From Nitrospira sp. (lineage in GTDB: Bacteria; Nitrospirota; Nitrospiria; Nitrospirales; Nitrospiraceae): 50,234 nt of DNA. Below the pieces are notes generated by a model. The model was given only the letters and a program-made list of their open reading frames with translations, made no database searches and was not told where the DNA came from. Shown piece after piece: positions 16,460 through 25,061 of this stretch. The stretch spans positions 1-50,234 of the forward strand of contig JAJONL010000006.1 of assembly GCA_021323395.1 (NCBI GenBank). Direction: 5' to 3'. The stretch's first letter is position 1. Each line of letters opens with the position of its first letter. The position numbers and the translations under genes were made by a program.

Positions 16460-17227
16460 CTACTTCTTCTTTTCCGGTTCCTTCTTGGCTGGAGCCGCTC
16501 CAGCCTTCGGCGCCGCTGCACCGGCCTTGGCGTCGCCGGCCTTGCCTGCGTCGGCGCCGGCGGCCCCTTCGGCCACTCCTTTACCCTTGACGGCCACTTC
16601 CGGTTCCTTGGCCGCTTCGGCGCCAGGCGCGCCAGTAGTGAGCAAGGACTCGAGCTTGGCGTCCGTCATCGGCGCGGCCACACTCACGACCATATGCTCA
16701 GGATCATCGAGAAACCGCAGCCCCTCCGTCTTTGGAATGTCCTTCAAGTGGATGCCTTCGTTGATTTGCAACTGGGATGCATCGATGGCAATGAAGTCCG
16801 GCAATACGGAGGGAAGACATTCGACATGCAACTCGCGTAATGCCTGATGCAGTACCCCGCCTTCCTTCAAGCCCCGCGGCTGTCCGCCGGTCAAGTGGAT
16901 GGGGACCTTGACGCGGATCGGCTTATCCATCGCCACTTCGAAGAAATCCGCATGCAGCACATTCCCCGCAATAGGATCGACTTGGTAGTCCCGCAGAAGT
17001 GCCGTGCGATTCGCCTTGGATTTCGCACCATTGATGGTGATGGAAATGAGCGCGGTGGAACCGGCCTGAGCGCGTAAAATTTTCACGAGTTCTTCGGGCT
17101 TGACTGAGAGGAGGAGACATTCCCCCTGCCCATACAACACAGCCGGCACCCGGCCTGCGCGACGAAGTTGACGCGCGGGGCCCTTCCCTCCACCTTCTCT
17201 GTTCTCAACGATCAAATCGAATTTCAT
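16460..17227 (-). CDS. rplY: 50S ribosomal protein L25/general stress protein Ctc
   Basis: This 255-residue CTC-type L25 binds 5S rRNA. The N-terminal L25 domain (about 1-90) includes the GKGPARQLRRAGRVPAVLYG motif. The C-terminal beta domain (to about 190) includes PVHL-type strands. A low-complexity Ala/Gly/Lys tail of about 50 residues ends in EPEKKK. The ATG has AGGAGG at good spacing. prs-rplY-pth is a conserved order and the short gaps imply one transcript. Confidence 0.95.
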   Translation of the reverse strand: MKFDLIVENREGGGKGPARQLRRAGRVPAVLYGQGECLLLSVKPEELVKILRAQAGSTALISITINGAKSKANRTALLRDYQVDPIAGNVLHADFFEVAMDKPIRVKVPIHLTGGQPRGLKEGGVLHQALRELHVECLPSVLPDFIAIDASQLQINEGIHLKDIPKTEGLRFLDDPEHMVVSVAAPMTDAKLESLLTTGAPGAEAAKEPEVAVKGKGVAEGAAGADAGKAGDAKAGAAAPKAGAAPAKKEPEKKK

Positions 17228-17264
17228 GGTGCTCCTCCTCGACCAATCCCGCGACGCGGACGGC

Positions 17265-18206
17265 CTACACGAATAACGAACTCACTGATTCATCTTCATG
17301 GATGCGCCTGATGGCTTCGCCGAACAGCGGAGCCACCGACAGCACTTTCAACTTCGGACATTTCTGCTCTTTCCCCCGCAACGGAATTGAATCCGTTACG
17401 AGCACCTCCCCCAGGCAGGACTGCCGGAGGCGCTCCAAGGCCGGACCCGACAACACGCCATGACTACAGCCGGCCCACACCTCGCGCGCGCCTTTTTCCA
17501 TGCAGGCTTGAGCGCCCTGCACAATCGTGCCCGCCGTATCGATCATATCGTCGAGCAGCAATGCGCTTTTCCCCTGCACGTCGCCGATAATATTCATCAC
17601 CTGCGCCTGATTGGGTCCTTCACGGCGCTTATCGATGATGGCGAGGTTCACCTGCAGCCGTTTCGCAAAGGCGCGGGCTCGCTCGACCCCGCCCGCATCC
17701 GGCGACACCACGACGAGATCGGCAATCTTGCGTTTGGTGATGTAATCCATCAAGACCGGCAAGGCGTAGAGGTTGTCGACGGGAATGTTGAAAAAGCCCT
17801 GGATCTGGCTCGCATGGAGGTCCATTGTCAGCACCCGGTCTGCCCCGGCGGTGGTAATGATGTCGGCGACCAACTTCGCCGAAATCGGCACCCGCGGCTG
17901 ATCCTTTCGGTCCTGCCGCGCATAACCAAAATAGGGAATCACGGCCGTAATGCGATTGGCGGATGAGCGCTTCAACGCATCGATCATAATGAGCATTTCC
18001 ATGATCGAGTCGTTGACCGGGGAACAGCAGGACTGAACCACAAACACATCCGCCCCGCGCACGTTTTCTTCCACGCGAATGCGGATCTCGCCGTCGCTGA
18101 ATGATGAGACGGTTGCGGAACCGATCGACAGATCGAGATAGGTGCAAATCGCGCCTGCAAGCGCAGGATTGGCGCTGCCCGAAAAGAGCTTCAGTTCCCT
18201 GTTCAT
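17265..18206 (-). CDS. prs: Ribose-phosphate pyrophosphokinase
   Basis: The enzyme makes PRPP from ribose 5-phosphate and ATP for nucleotide, His and Trp synthesis. The protein has 313 residues, the usual length for class I. The flexible-loop and active-site segment YFGYARQDRK, the divalent-metal motif DLHASQIQGFF and the PRPP-binding LLLDDMIDTAGT are all intact. The ATG at 18206 follows AGGGGTGG. Two promoter-like sequences lie 90-180 bases upstream. Confidence 0.97.
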   Translation of the reverse strand: MNRELKLFSGSANPALAGAICTYLDLSIGSATVSSFSDGEIRIRVEENVRGADVFVVQSCCSPVNDSIMEMLIMIDALKRSSANRITAVIPYFGYARQDRKDQPRVPISAKLVADIITTAGADRVLTMDLHASQIQGFFNIPVDNLYALPVLMDYITKRKIADLVVVSPDAGGVERARAFAKRLQVNLAIIDKRREGPNQAQVMNIIGDVQGKSALLLDDMIDTAGTIVQGAQACMEKGAREVWAGCSHGVLSGPALERLRQSCLGEVLVTDSIPLRGKEQKCPKLKVLSVAPLFGEAIRRIHEDESVSSLFV

Positions 18207-18296
18207 TCCACCCCTTCGATGCGGTACGTGGCGCTGCCGGTGCTGTTACGGTTCTTGTCGAATGCGTGTGAAACGGTGGGCACGACAGGACCGTTG

Positions 18297-18326
18297 ATAA
18301 TCCCGCTGGGCCTCGTGCACTGTCAA
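18297..18326 (-). promoter_or_regulatory. Candidate second promoter for prs
   Basis: TTGACA (18321-18326) and GATTAT (18297-18302) are 18 bases apart on the minus strand, just downstream of the stronger promoter. Transcription would begin about 85 bases ahead of prs. Confidence 0.4.
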
Positions 18327-18354
18327 GACAAGAGGACGTCGGCCAAAGCTCAGC

Positions 18355-18384
18355 ACAATAGCGAAAACACTCAGAAGTTGTCAA
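18355..18384 (-). promoter_or_regulatory. Candidate sigma-70 promoter for prs-rplY-pth
   Basis: TTGACA (18379-18384) and TATTGT (18355-18360) are 18 bases apart on the minus strand, in the 265-base gap between ispE and prs. The match to consensus is strong. In some bacteria a tRNA-Gln gene sits in this gap, but none is visible here. Confidence 0.6.
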
Positions 18385-18471
18385 CCAATCGAGGTGTCCC
18401 GCCGCCACCGGTCGGGCAGGCCGGCGGCCTGCTATCCAGCCACGCGTCCCCTTCCACAGGGGGCCTTGTCA

Positions 18472-19371
18472 TCAGGTCGCGCTGATCACCGGTGCGCCGG
18501 CCGCCGGCACGGCATGGACCTTCACCTTCAGATCGCGAGCCAATTCTGCCGCCGCCCTCTCCGCGCCACTCTGGTCAGGAAAGACGCCGAACATCGTGGC
18601 GCCGCTTCCGGATAACAGGGCGATTTCCGCTCCTTGGCTCAACAAGTGATCTTTGATCCGTGCCAGCACCGGCTGTTCCGCAAACACCGGCGCTTCGAAA
18701 TCATTTTCCGCCAGGCGGATGATCTCCGACCAATCCAACACCGAGCGGCGCCCCAATTGCTGCAACGCCGGAGAGAGCGGGCGTATGGCGTTCCTACTGG
18801 CAGAAAGTTGCTGATAGGCCCATTTCGTTTCGACCGCAAATCCGGGATTCACGAGGACGATCCAGCGTGTTCCTGTTACTTGTACTGGTCGCACCTCCTC
18901 GCCTCGCCCCGTGACTACGGCGGCAGGGGCCAGGAAGAAGAACGGCACATCGCTGCCCAATTGCTGCCCGATCTCCGCCATCCGTTCGACCGGCCAGTTC
19001 AAATCCAGCAAGCGAGTCAGGCCGAGAATGGTGGCCGCCGCATCACTGCTCCCGCCCCCTAATCCGGCTCCCAGAGGAATCCGCTTGGTCAGAGTGATCG
19101 ACAGATCCACGCTCTGTTCCACCTGGTCCAGCACCAGTTGTGCCGCTCGATAGACCAGATTCGTCTGATCTGCCGCCAGTGCGGCATGATCGCAACACAA
19201 GGCGATCCGGCGAGAGCTGCCCAGATGAAGGGTCAGGAGAAGTTCGTCTTCGAGTCCGACCGTATGCATCAGAGACCAGACGGCGTGAAAACCATCAGGG
19301 CGCCGTTCAAGCACGCGAAGGATGACATTCACTTTGGCAGGGGTCAGAACACGCAGGCTGATGACATTCAC
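18472..19371 (-). CDS. ispE: 4-diphosphocytidyl-2-C-methyl-D-erythritol kinase
   Basis: IspE phosphorylates CDP-methylerythritol in the non-mevalonate isoprenoid pathway. It is a 299-residue GHMP kinase. It shows the N-terminal PAKVNVILRV, the ATP-binding loop PLGAGLGGGSSDAAA and the C-terminal LLSGSGATMFGVF. The start is GTG at 19371 with a weak ribosome binding site, 20 bases after the pilR stop. Co-transcription with pilR is possible but functionally unrelated. Confidence 0.95.
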   Translation of the reverse strand: MNVISLRVLTPAKVNVILRVLERRPDGFHAVWSLMHTVGLEDELLLTLHLGSSRRIALCCDHAALAADQTNLVYRAAQLVLDQVEQSVDLSITLTKRIPLGAGLGGGSSDAAATILGLTRLLDLNWPVERMAEIGQQLGSDVPFFFLAPAAVVTGRGEEVRPVQVTGTRWIVLVNPGFAVETKWAYQQLSASRNAIRPLSPALQQLGRRSVLDWSEIIRLAENDFEAPVFAEQPVLARIKDHLLSQGAEIALLSGSGATMFGVFPDQSGAERAAAELARDLKVKVHAVPAAGAPVISAT

Positions 19372-19391
19372 TCCACGATCACTGGGCGGCG

Positions 19392-20771
19392 CTAGTCCCG
19401 GCCTCCTTTGATTTCAAATTTTTCCAGACGGTACCGGAACGACCGGGTATTCAAGCGCAATAACCGCGCAGCCCGTTTCTTGACCCACTGACTCCGTTCG
19501 AGCGCTTTCAAGAGCAGGTCTTTCTCGATCGTGTTGATGAGCCCTTCCAAATCCAGGCCCTCTTCCGGCAACTCAGCGGGCAGAGCCTGCTGGTTGTTCA
19601 CGGGCTTGTGCAGCCAACCGCGAATATCCGCATCCGTCACCGACGATCCCGTGGTGAAGGCCACGACGCGTTCGACGACGTTCTCTAATTCACGAACGTT
19701 GCCTCGCCACTCATGCGCCAACAGCACGCGCATGGCCTCCTGGCTCATCGTCGGGACTGGTTTACCACTTTCCTTGGAGAATTTCTCCAGGAAATGTTGG
19801 CTCAGCAATGGAATGTCGCCGGTTCGCATGCGTAACGGCGGAAGCTTGATCGGAATCACATCCAGTCGATAGTAGAGGTCTTCGCGGAAGGCGCCTTCGG
19901 CCACCGCCTTTTCGAGATCCCGATTGGTGGCCGCGACGATGCGGACATCCACCTTCACATCCTGGGTACCGCCCACACGCCGAAATTCTCGCTCTTGTAT
20001 CACACGAAGGAGTTTCACTTGAATGGCCGGCGTCGTATCCCCGATTTCGTCGAGAAACATCGTGCCGCCATTGGCGACTTCAAACAGACCGGCTTTATTG
20101 GCGATCGCGCCCGTAAAGGATCCCTTCATATGGCCGAACAACTCGCTTTCCAGCAATGTTTCCGGCACCGCGCTGCAATTGACCGTCACAAACGGCATCG
20201 GGGCCCGAGTGCTGTTGTAGTGGATGGCTCGCGCAACCAATTCTTTGCCCGTTCCGCTTTCACCGCCGATCAGCACGTTGCTCTTGGAATCGGCCACCTT
20301 CTTGATCACGTCGTAGACCTTCTGCATCGCCTCGCTCTGGCCGATGATCTGTGAAAAGGAAGACTGGCCGGCCAACTCCCGCTTCAGGAGCATGTTCTCC
20401 GTGGAGAGACGCCGCCGTTCCATCGCGTTGCGGATGATGAGCTGCACTTCATCCACCTGGAAGGGTTTGGTGAGATAGTCGTAGGCGCCGTGCTTCATGG
20501 CCTCGACCGCCGACTCGGCCGACGCGAACGCCGTGATCATCAAGACGACGGTTTCCGGCGATGAGGCCTTCACGGCCTTCAGCACCTCCAGACCGCCCAC
20601 CTTGGGCATCTTGAGGTCGGTGATCACGAGGTCGAAAATTTCTTTCTGAATTTGTGAGATTGCCTCTTCGCCATCCGAGGCCAGCGTGACGGCGTACCCG
20701 GCCCGCTTCAGCATGATGCTCAAAACCTCGCGCAGCCCCTGCTCGTCATCGACGACTAAAATCTTTTCCAC
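19392..20771 (-). CDS. pilR: Sigma-54-dependent response regulator, PilR-like
   Basis: The 459-residue NtrC-family regulator has three domains. The receiver domain carries phosphoacceptor Asp52 in VITDLKMPK. The central AAA+ domain (about 140-380) carries Walker A GESGTGKE and the sigma-54-contact loop GSFTGA. The C-terminal Fis-type helix-turn-helix (about 415-457) includes KKRAARLLRLNTRSFRYRL. The gene begins GTG at 20771 after GGAAGGAAG and overlaps the kinase stop by 16 bases. Pairing with a membrane sensor of PilS type and the nearby pilC suggest it controls type IV pilus genes with RNA polymerase-sigma-54. No pilA is in the window. Confidence 0.9.
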   Translation of the reverse strand: MEKILVVDDEQGLREVLSIMLKRAGYAVTLASDGEEAISQIQKEIFDLVITDLKMPKVGGLEVLKAVKASSPETVVLMITAFASAESAVEAMKHGAYDYLTKPFQVDEVQLIIRNAMERRRLSTENMLLKRELAGQSSFSQIIGQSEAMQKVYDVIKKVADSKSNVLIGGESGTGKELVARAIHYNSTRAPMPFVTVNCSAVPETLLESELFGHMKGSFTGAIANKAGLFEVANGGTMFLDEIGDTTPAIQVKLLRVIQEREFRRVGGTQDVKVDVRIVAATNRDLEKAVAEGAFREDLYYRLDVIPIKLPPLRMRTGDIPLLSQHFLEKFSKESGKPVPTMSQEAMRVLLAHEWRGNVRELENVVERVVAFTTGSSVTDADIRGWLHKPVNNQQALPAELPEEGLDLEGLINTIEKDLLLKALERSQWVKKRAARLLRLNTRSFRYRLEKFEIKGGRD

Positions 20772-22450
20772 GGCTTCCTTCCTTCATGCCACAGCCGCAC
20801 TCCGGTCTCTGCTGACTGCGGGAGACACACCACGAACCGCGCTCCGGTTCGGACTTCGCTCTCAACCTTGACCCATCCACCATGCAAATCCACTATACGA
20901 TGGACCTGGGCCAGCCCCAGACCGGAGCCTTCTTTTTTTGTGGTAAAAAACGGGAGAAAGATTTTGTCGAAATTCTCTTTGGGGATCCCCTCCCCATCGT
21001 CCTGAAATCCGATTTCGATGACATCGGTGCGGCACCCGCCGACTTCGATCCGCCGCAACCCCGTCGTAATGGTGAGGGTGCCGCCGGCGGCCATCGCATC
21101 GAAGGCATTGACGGCGAGGTTCCAGAACACCTGCTTCAACTGATCGAGATCGATCTGCGCCGTCAACGTCCCGAGCGCCACTCTGGGGGTGATCGTAATG
21201 TCCTTTCGGGATCGCGCTTCATGGTGAATCAGATCCAGGGTATCGGCAAGGACTTTGTTCAAATCATGCTCCGACAGATTCAACGCCGGCGGGCGGGCAT
21301 ACTGCAGAAATTCGGTGATGATATTGTCCAGCCGTCTGGCCTCTCGAATGGCGATATCCATCAGCCGCCGGCTGGTTTCGTCCGCCCCCACATCCTGCCG
21401 CAGCATCTGCATCGCTCCGGCCAATGCGCCGAGCGGATTGCGGATCTCGTGCGCCATTCCGGCCGACATTTCGCCCAGGTTAGCCAACCACTCGCGGCGG
21501 CGCATTTCTTCTTCCAAGTACCGAATTTGAGTCAGGTCTTTGAATACGCCGACCAGTCCGCGCTGCCTGCCTTGCTCATGCAATGGGGCCACGGTCATGC
21601 CCAGCACAAGACGGCTCCCATCCGCCCGTTGGCATTCCACCTCGAACCGAATGGGAGTCAGCGACGTGAGATCGATCGCCTCCGACGGCTCGCTGGGATG
21701 CCAATTGAACACCTCCAGCCAGGAGCGTCCTTGAACTTCTGGAAACCCATATCCCGTCACTTCGTGCGCAGCCGGATTAAAGGAAGTGATACGGCCTGCT
21801 TCGTCCGTGGTAAACACCCCGCTGCTGATACTCCGCACGATATTTTCGTGGAACACCTGAAGGCGCGAGAGCCCCTGCTCCTTCTCCTGCAATGACTCGT
21901 CGGCGCTGCGAAGCTGGTCGGCGAGCGCGCCGCTCAAGAATCCTACGACGAGAAAGGCTAGACCGTACACCCCGAAGGTTTGCCACATTTCCGGGGCGGC
22001 CAGCTTACTGGGAGCCAGCCAGGCGCCGGACGGCAGAAGGCCGACGTTCTGAACCATTGTGATCGCCCCAAACAACAGCGTGCACCCGGCGCCGGTCACC
22101 AACCCCACACGCCGGCGCGGAACCAGACTCGCGACCGTGACGGTAATCACATACAACACCGCAAACGGACTTTCGATGCCGCCGGTCCGTGCCACCAGAA
22201 TCGTTTCCAAAACGAAATCCATTCCCACCTGCACCCATGTAAATGCGGTGAGCGCGCCGGCAGAAATCAGATCACGCAGCAACAGGGCGTACAGAATGGT
22301 GATCAGGTAGGTGAAGATGATCAAGGAGAAGAACGTTACCGCCGGCTCGCCACGCGTCGCTTGGAACGCGAGGGACAGGCCGAGCATGAGCGTCACCACG
22401 ACGACGCGGAGCCCCATCAACCAGTGGAGTCGGGTTTTCAGTTCAGGCAT
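20756..22450 (-). CDS. pilS: PilS-like membrane sensor histidine kinase
   Basis: The protein has 564 residues from ATG 22450 (MPELKTRLHWL). About six hydrophobic segments fill residues 12-185. A coiled linker and a PAS domain (about 205-320) follow. The HisKA box carries the phosphoacceptor His in GMAHEIRNPLGAL. The ATPase domain has the N box (WNLAVNAFDAM), DDGEGIP, FFTTKKEGSGLGLA and a normal C-terminus. This layout matches PilS, the partner of PilR. The open frame extends to 22564, but the extra N-terminus is not family-like. Confidence 0.88.
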   Translation of the reverse strand: MPELKTRLHWLMGLRVVVVTLMLGLSLAFQATRGEPAVTFFSLIIFTYLITILYALLLRDLISAGALTAFTWVQVGMDFVLETILVARTGGIESPFAVLYVITVTVASLVPRRRVGLVTGAGCTLLFGAITMVQNVGLLPSGAWLAPSKLAAPEMWQTFGVYGLAFLVVGFLSGALADQLRSADESLQEKEQGLSRLQVFHENIVRSISSGVFTTDEAGRITSFNPAAHEVTGYGFPEVQGRSWLEVFNWHPSEPSEAIDLTSLTPIRFEVECQRADGSRLVLGMTVAPLHEQGRQRGLVGVFKDLTQIRYLEEEMRRREWLANLGEMSAGMAHEIRNPLGALAGAMQMLRQDVGADETSRRLMDIAIREARRLDNIITEFLQYARPPALNLSEHDLNKVLADTLDLIHHEARSRKDITITPRVALGTLTAQIDLDQLKQVFWNLAVNAFDAMAAGGTLTITTGLRRIEVGGCRTDVIEIGFQDDGEGIPKENFDKIFLPFFTTKKEGSGLGLAQVHRIVDLHGGWVKVESEVRTGARFVVCLPQSAETGVRLWHEGRKPWKRF

Positions 22451-22656
22451 GGATGCCTCGTTCGCCGTCGCGCGCCGCTCCCTCACGCACCTCGCAGGCG
22501 GCGTCCGCGTAAGAAGCGACGATACACGTCCGCCGGTTGTAGTAGGATCGGCCGAGGATGACATGGAGGGGCGCAGCGCCCAGTGAAATACGGTGAGGGG
22601 CCTCGATCGACAGCGTAAGCCGCTCGTCAGGGGATCGTCTCGACCGCGGGACGTCG

Positions 22657-23874
22657 TTACTGGATGGCCTGCGCCATCGTAAAGATCGGCAGATACATCG
22701 CGATGACGATAAATCCGATAATGGTACCCAACACCACCATCATGATCGGTTCGAGCAGGGAGGTCAGGGTCTCCACCGCTTGGTCGACCTCATCTTCATA
22801 AAAGTCGGCGATTTTCCCCAGCATCGCATCGAGCGCGCCGGTCGATTCACCCACGGCGATCATATGGGTCACCATCTTGGGAAACACATTGCACTTAGCC
22901 AGCGGTTCGGAGATCGTTTTCCCGCCGCTGATGCTGACCCGGGCGTTCATCAGCGCTTCCTCGATCACCTTATTACCCGACGTCTTGGCGCAAATGCTCA
23001 GTCCCTCGAGTAACGGCACGCCGCTGGTGATCAACGTGCCCAACGTGCGCGTGAATTTGGCAACTGAGGCTTTCCTGATGAGGTCCCCAACGATAGGGAC
23101 TTTGAGCAGGAACCGATCGATGACGATGCGGCCGTTGACGGTCGCATAGTAGCGCTTGATCCCCATGATCACGCCCACTAACACCCCGCCCATGACGTAC
23201 CAGTAGCTCTGAAAAAAGTTGCTGATGTTGATCACCAGCTGCGTCGGTCCCGGCAATCCGATCTTTCCGCCCGACATCTCGAGAAACATCTGGGCGAACA
23301 CCGGAATCACCCACACCATGAGCACGCTGATCACGATGATCGCCACTCCCACGATCGCCGAGGGATAGACCATGGCGGATTTGATCTGCCCTTTCAGCTT
23401 CATCGCCTTTTCGATGTGCTTGGCTAATCGGGTGAGAATCGTATCCAGCAAGCCGCCGACTTCACCGGCGTGGATCATGTTGGTATACAGCTCATCGAAC
23501 AATTTCGGATGCCGCTTCAACGCATCGGAGAAGGTCGAACCGGCCTCCACACTGTTCTTTACATCTCCGACCGTTTCTCTGAGGACCTTATTTTCCGATT
23601 GGGTGGACAGGATGTCGAGACATTGGATCAGAGGCAATCCAGCGTTGATCATCGTTCCGAATTGCCGTGTAAACACGACCAGGTCCTTATCGGTGAGCCC
23701 GCTCCCAAGACTCACTTTGAACTTTCCGCCCTTGTCGGATTTCTCTTCCAAGCTGGTCACGACGACATGTTGCTTGCGCAGCTGGTCCACCGCCTCGTCT
23801 CTCGTCTTGGCGCTGAGTTCGCCCTTTTTGACCGCCCCCTGGCGATTTCGTCCGACGTAGGCGAATGTACTCAT
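22657..23874 (-). CDS. pilC: Type IV pilus inner-membrane assembly protein PilC
   Basis: The 405-residue member of the type II secretion F family forms the platform on which the pilus motor ATPases act. Two GspF repeats (about 70-195 and 275-395) carry the conserved FTRQFGTMINAGLPL and FTRTLGTLITSGVPLLEG motifs. Three to four membrane segments are present, including the C-terminal IMMVVLGTIIGFIVIAMYLPIF. Start ATG 23874 (MSTFAYVGRNRQG) fits the family; the earlier frame to 23922 does not. The motor genes pilB and pilT are not adjacent. A promoter lies about 70 bases upstream. Confidence 0.93.
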   Translation of the reverse strand: MSTFAYVGRNRQGAVKKGELSAKTRDEAVDQLRKQHVVVTSLEEKSDKGGKFKVSLGSGLTDKDLVVFTRQFGTMINAGLPLIQCLDILSTQSENKVLRETVGDVKNSVEAGSTFSDALKRHPKLFDELYTNMIHAGEVGGLLDTILTRLAKHIEKAMKLKGQIKSAMVYPSAIVGVAIIVISVLMVWVIPVFAQMFLEMSGGKIGLPGPTQLVINISNFFQSYWYVMGGVLVGVIMGIKRYYATVNGRIVIDRFLLKVPIVGDLIRKASVAKFTRTLGTLITSGVPLLEGLSICAKTSGNKVIEEALMNARVSISGGKTISEPLAKCNVFPKMVTHMIAVGESTGALDAMLGKIADFYEDEVDQAVETLTSLLEPIMMVVLGTIIGFIVIAMYLPIFTMAQAIQ

Positions 23875-23941
23875 AACGCTGTTTCCACTCCTTTGACCGC
23901 CGGGCAAGACGCGCGCGTACACAGCGGAAAACTATGCTCGA

Positions 23942-23970
23942 AGTCTATAAGACGACCCAAAAACTGTCAA
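23942..23970 (-). promoter_or_regulatory. Candidate sigma-70 promoter for pilC
   Basis: TTGACA (23965-23970) and TAGACT (23942-23947) are 17 bases apart on the minus strand. TATAGA, overlapping at 15-base spacing, is an alternative -10. It lies between pgsA and pilC, so pilC-pilS-pilR may be transcribed separately from pgsA. Confidence 0.5.
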
Positions 23971-24029
23971 ACCATTGCAGGAAATACGATGAGATCTGAT
24001 CTCGGAAAATCGGCTCGGGAAAAGACGCG

Positions 24030-24572
24030 TTACGCCTGACCTGAAGTGAGACGGCTGTAGCCGCGAGAGAGGTAATGCACGCCGGACAGGAATGTGACGC
24101 AGGCCATGACATAGAGAAGTGGATCTAGGACGGCGAGATCCATCCGCCGCGAGGCAAAAAAGACGACGGCCACCAGCGTCGTCAGTTGCACGAGCGTGGT
24201 TCCCTTCCCCAGGGCAGTCGGCGAGATATCCACCTCCATATTGGTGAAATGCGCGACTGCGGCGCCGAGCATCAGCATCAGGTCGCGGCTGGTCACCAAA
24301 ATGGTGATCCAGAGAGGCACGAGATGCATCACAGACAGCGTAATGAAGCCGGTCGTGAGTAGCAGCTTGTCCGCGAGAGGATCCAGCACTTCCCCGAGTC
24401 TCGTTCGCTGGTTGGCAACCCGGGCAATAGTGCCGTCGAGCGCATCCGTCAGTCCGGCGATGAAGAGGGTCGCCAGCGCATAGTCGAATTGCTCGTAGTT
24501 CAGCAAACCCACATACACGGGAATCAGGAAGATGCGCAGGATCGTGAGGCTGTTAGGAACATTCATGTTCAT
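24030..24572 (-). CDS. pgsA: CDP-diacylglycerol-glycerol-3-phosphate 3-phosphatidyltransferase
   Basis: The 180-residue membrane enzyme makes phosphatidylglycerol phosphate. The CDP-alcohol phosphotransferase signature (DG-x2-AR-x8-G-x3-D-x3-D) is complete, beginning DALDGTIAR and ending GEVLDPLADK. Four to five membrane segments surround it. The size and the N-terminal NVPNSLTILRIFLIPVYV support PgsA rather than a phosphatidylserine synthase. Starts at 24572 and 24566 are both possible, and neither has a strong ribosome binding site. Confidence 0.9.
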   Translation of the reverse strand: MNMNVPNSLTILRIFLIPVYVGLLNYEQFDYALATLFIAGLTDALDGTIARVANQRTRLGEVLDPLADKLLLTTGFITLSVMHLVPLWITILVTSRDLMLMLGAAVAHFTNMEVDISPTALGKGTTLVQLTTLVAVVFFASRRMDLAVLDPLLYVMACVTFLSGVHYLSRGYSRLTSGQA

Positions 24573-24666
24573 CGGCTTGCATGGCGCCTGGCATCGTCGC
24601 GCACGGCCGGGCGAGGCCGTAAGGACCGGGCATCATAGAAAGGGCTGGGAACCTTGTCAACGACGG

Positions 24667-24695
24667 TTGCACTCCAGCAGGCAGGTCCCTATAAT
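24667..24695 (+). promoter_or_regulatory. Near-consensus sigma-70 promoter for the gene at 24741
   Basis: TTGCAC (24667-24672) and a perfect TATAAT (24690-24695) are 17 bases apart. The expected start is near 24702, about 39 bases ahead of the ATG. Confidence 0.65.
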
Positions 24696-24740
24696 TCGGT
24701 CGCTTGACGTGCTCCTTACGACTGATCGACGGAGGTGTGT

Positions 24741-25061
24741 ATGAGTGGGCTCCCTCTCCTCTTCAAAAAAGAGGGCTTAATCGAACGACACCAAGTCGAA
24801 GGGATCGATCCAAGCGATCGCTATTTCAACCGAGCGATCCTCGTCAATCGCGTGGCGGTGGGGTATGTCGGCAAGGTCACGTACGAAGCCTTCGCCGTGG
24901 AGGGGACCGCCCATCCGACCACGAGCGCTGCCGTCCAGTCGGTGGTCGAACGGCTACGGAGTTTTGGGTTTACCCAATTGCGCACACGCCTGAACTTCAA
25001 AGGCAAACGATACTTGGCCGAAAAAGAAACCTGGACCGACTATCCGGACCTGCCTTCTTGA
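24741..25061 (+). CDS. Small protein of unknown function
   Basis: The 106-residue protein begins MSGLPLLFKKEGLIE. It has no signal peptide or membrane segment. The composition is that of a small globular protein with alternating strands and helices, and the C-terminus is charged. The ATG at 24741 has GGAGGT just upstream, and a near-consensus promoter precedes it, so expression is likely. Its last 22 bases overlap, tail to tail, the 3' end of the serine hydrolase gene on the other strand. No family is recognised. Confidence 0.7.
   Translation: MSGLPLLFKKEGLIERHQVEGIDPSDRYFNRAILVNRVAVGYVGKVTYEAFAVEGTAHPTTSAAVQSVVERLRSFGFTQLRTRLNFKGKRYLAEKETWTDYPDLPS

Noticed and set aside
18207-18471. Possible tRNA-Gln between ispE and prs
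   Set aside because: This gap holds a tRNA in some bacteria. I looked on the minus strand for an acceptor stem, T-loop and anticodon arm and found only promoter-like sequences.
22451-22656. Possible small gene between pilS and pilC
   Set aside because: Only low-complexity Arg-rich frames without ribosome binding sites; a small GGGCG-CAG-CGCCC hairpin is present but has no T-run.
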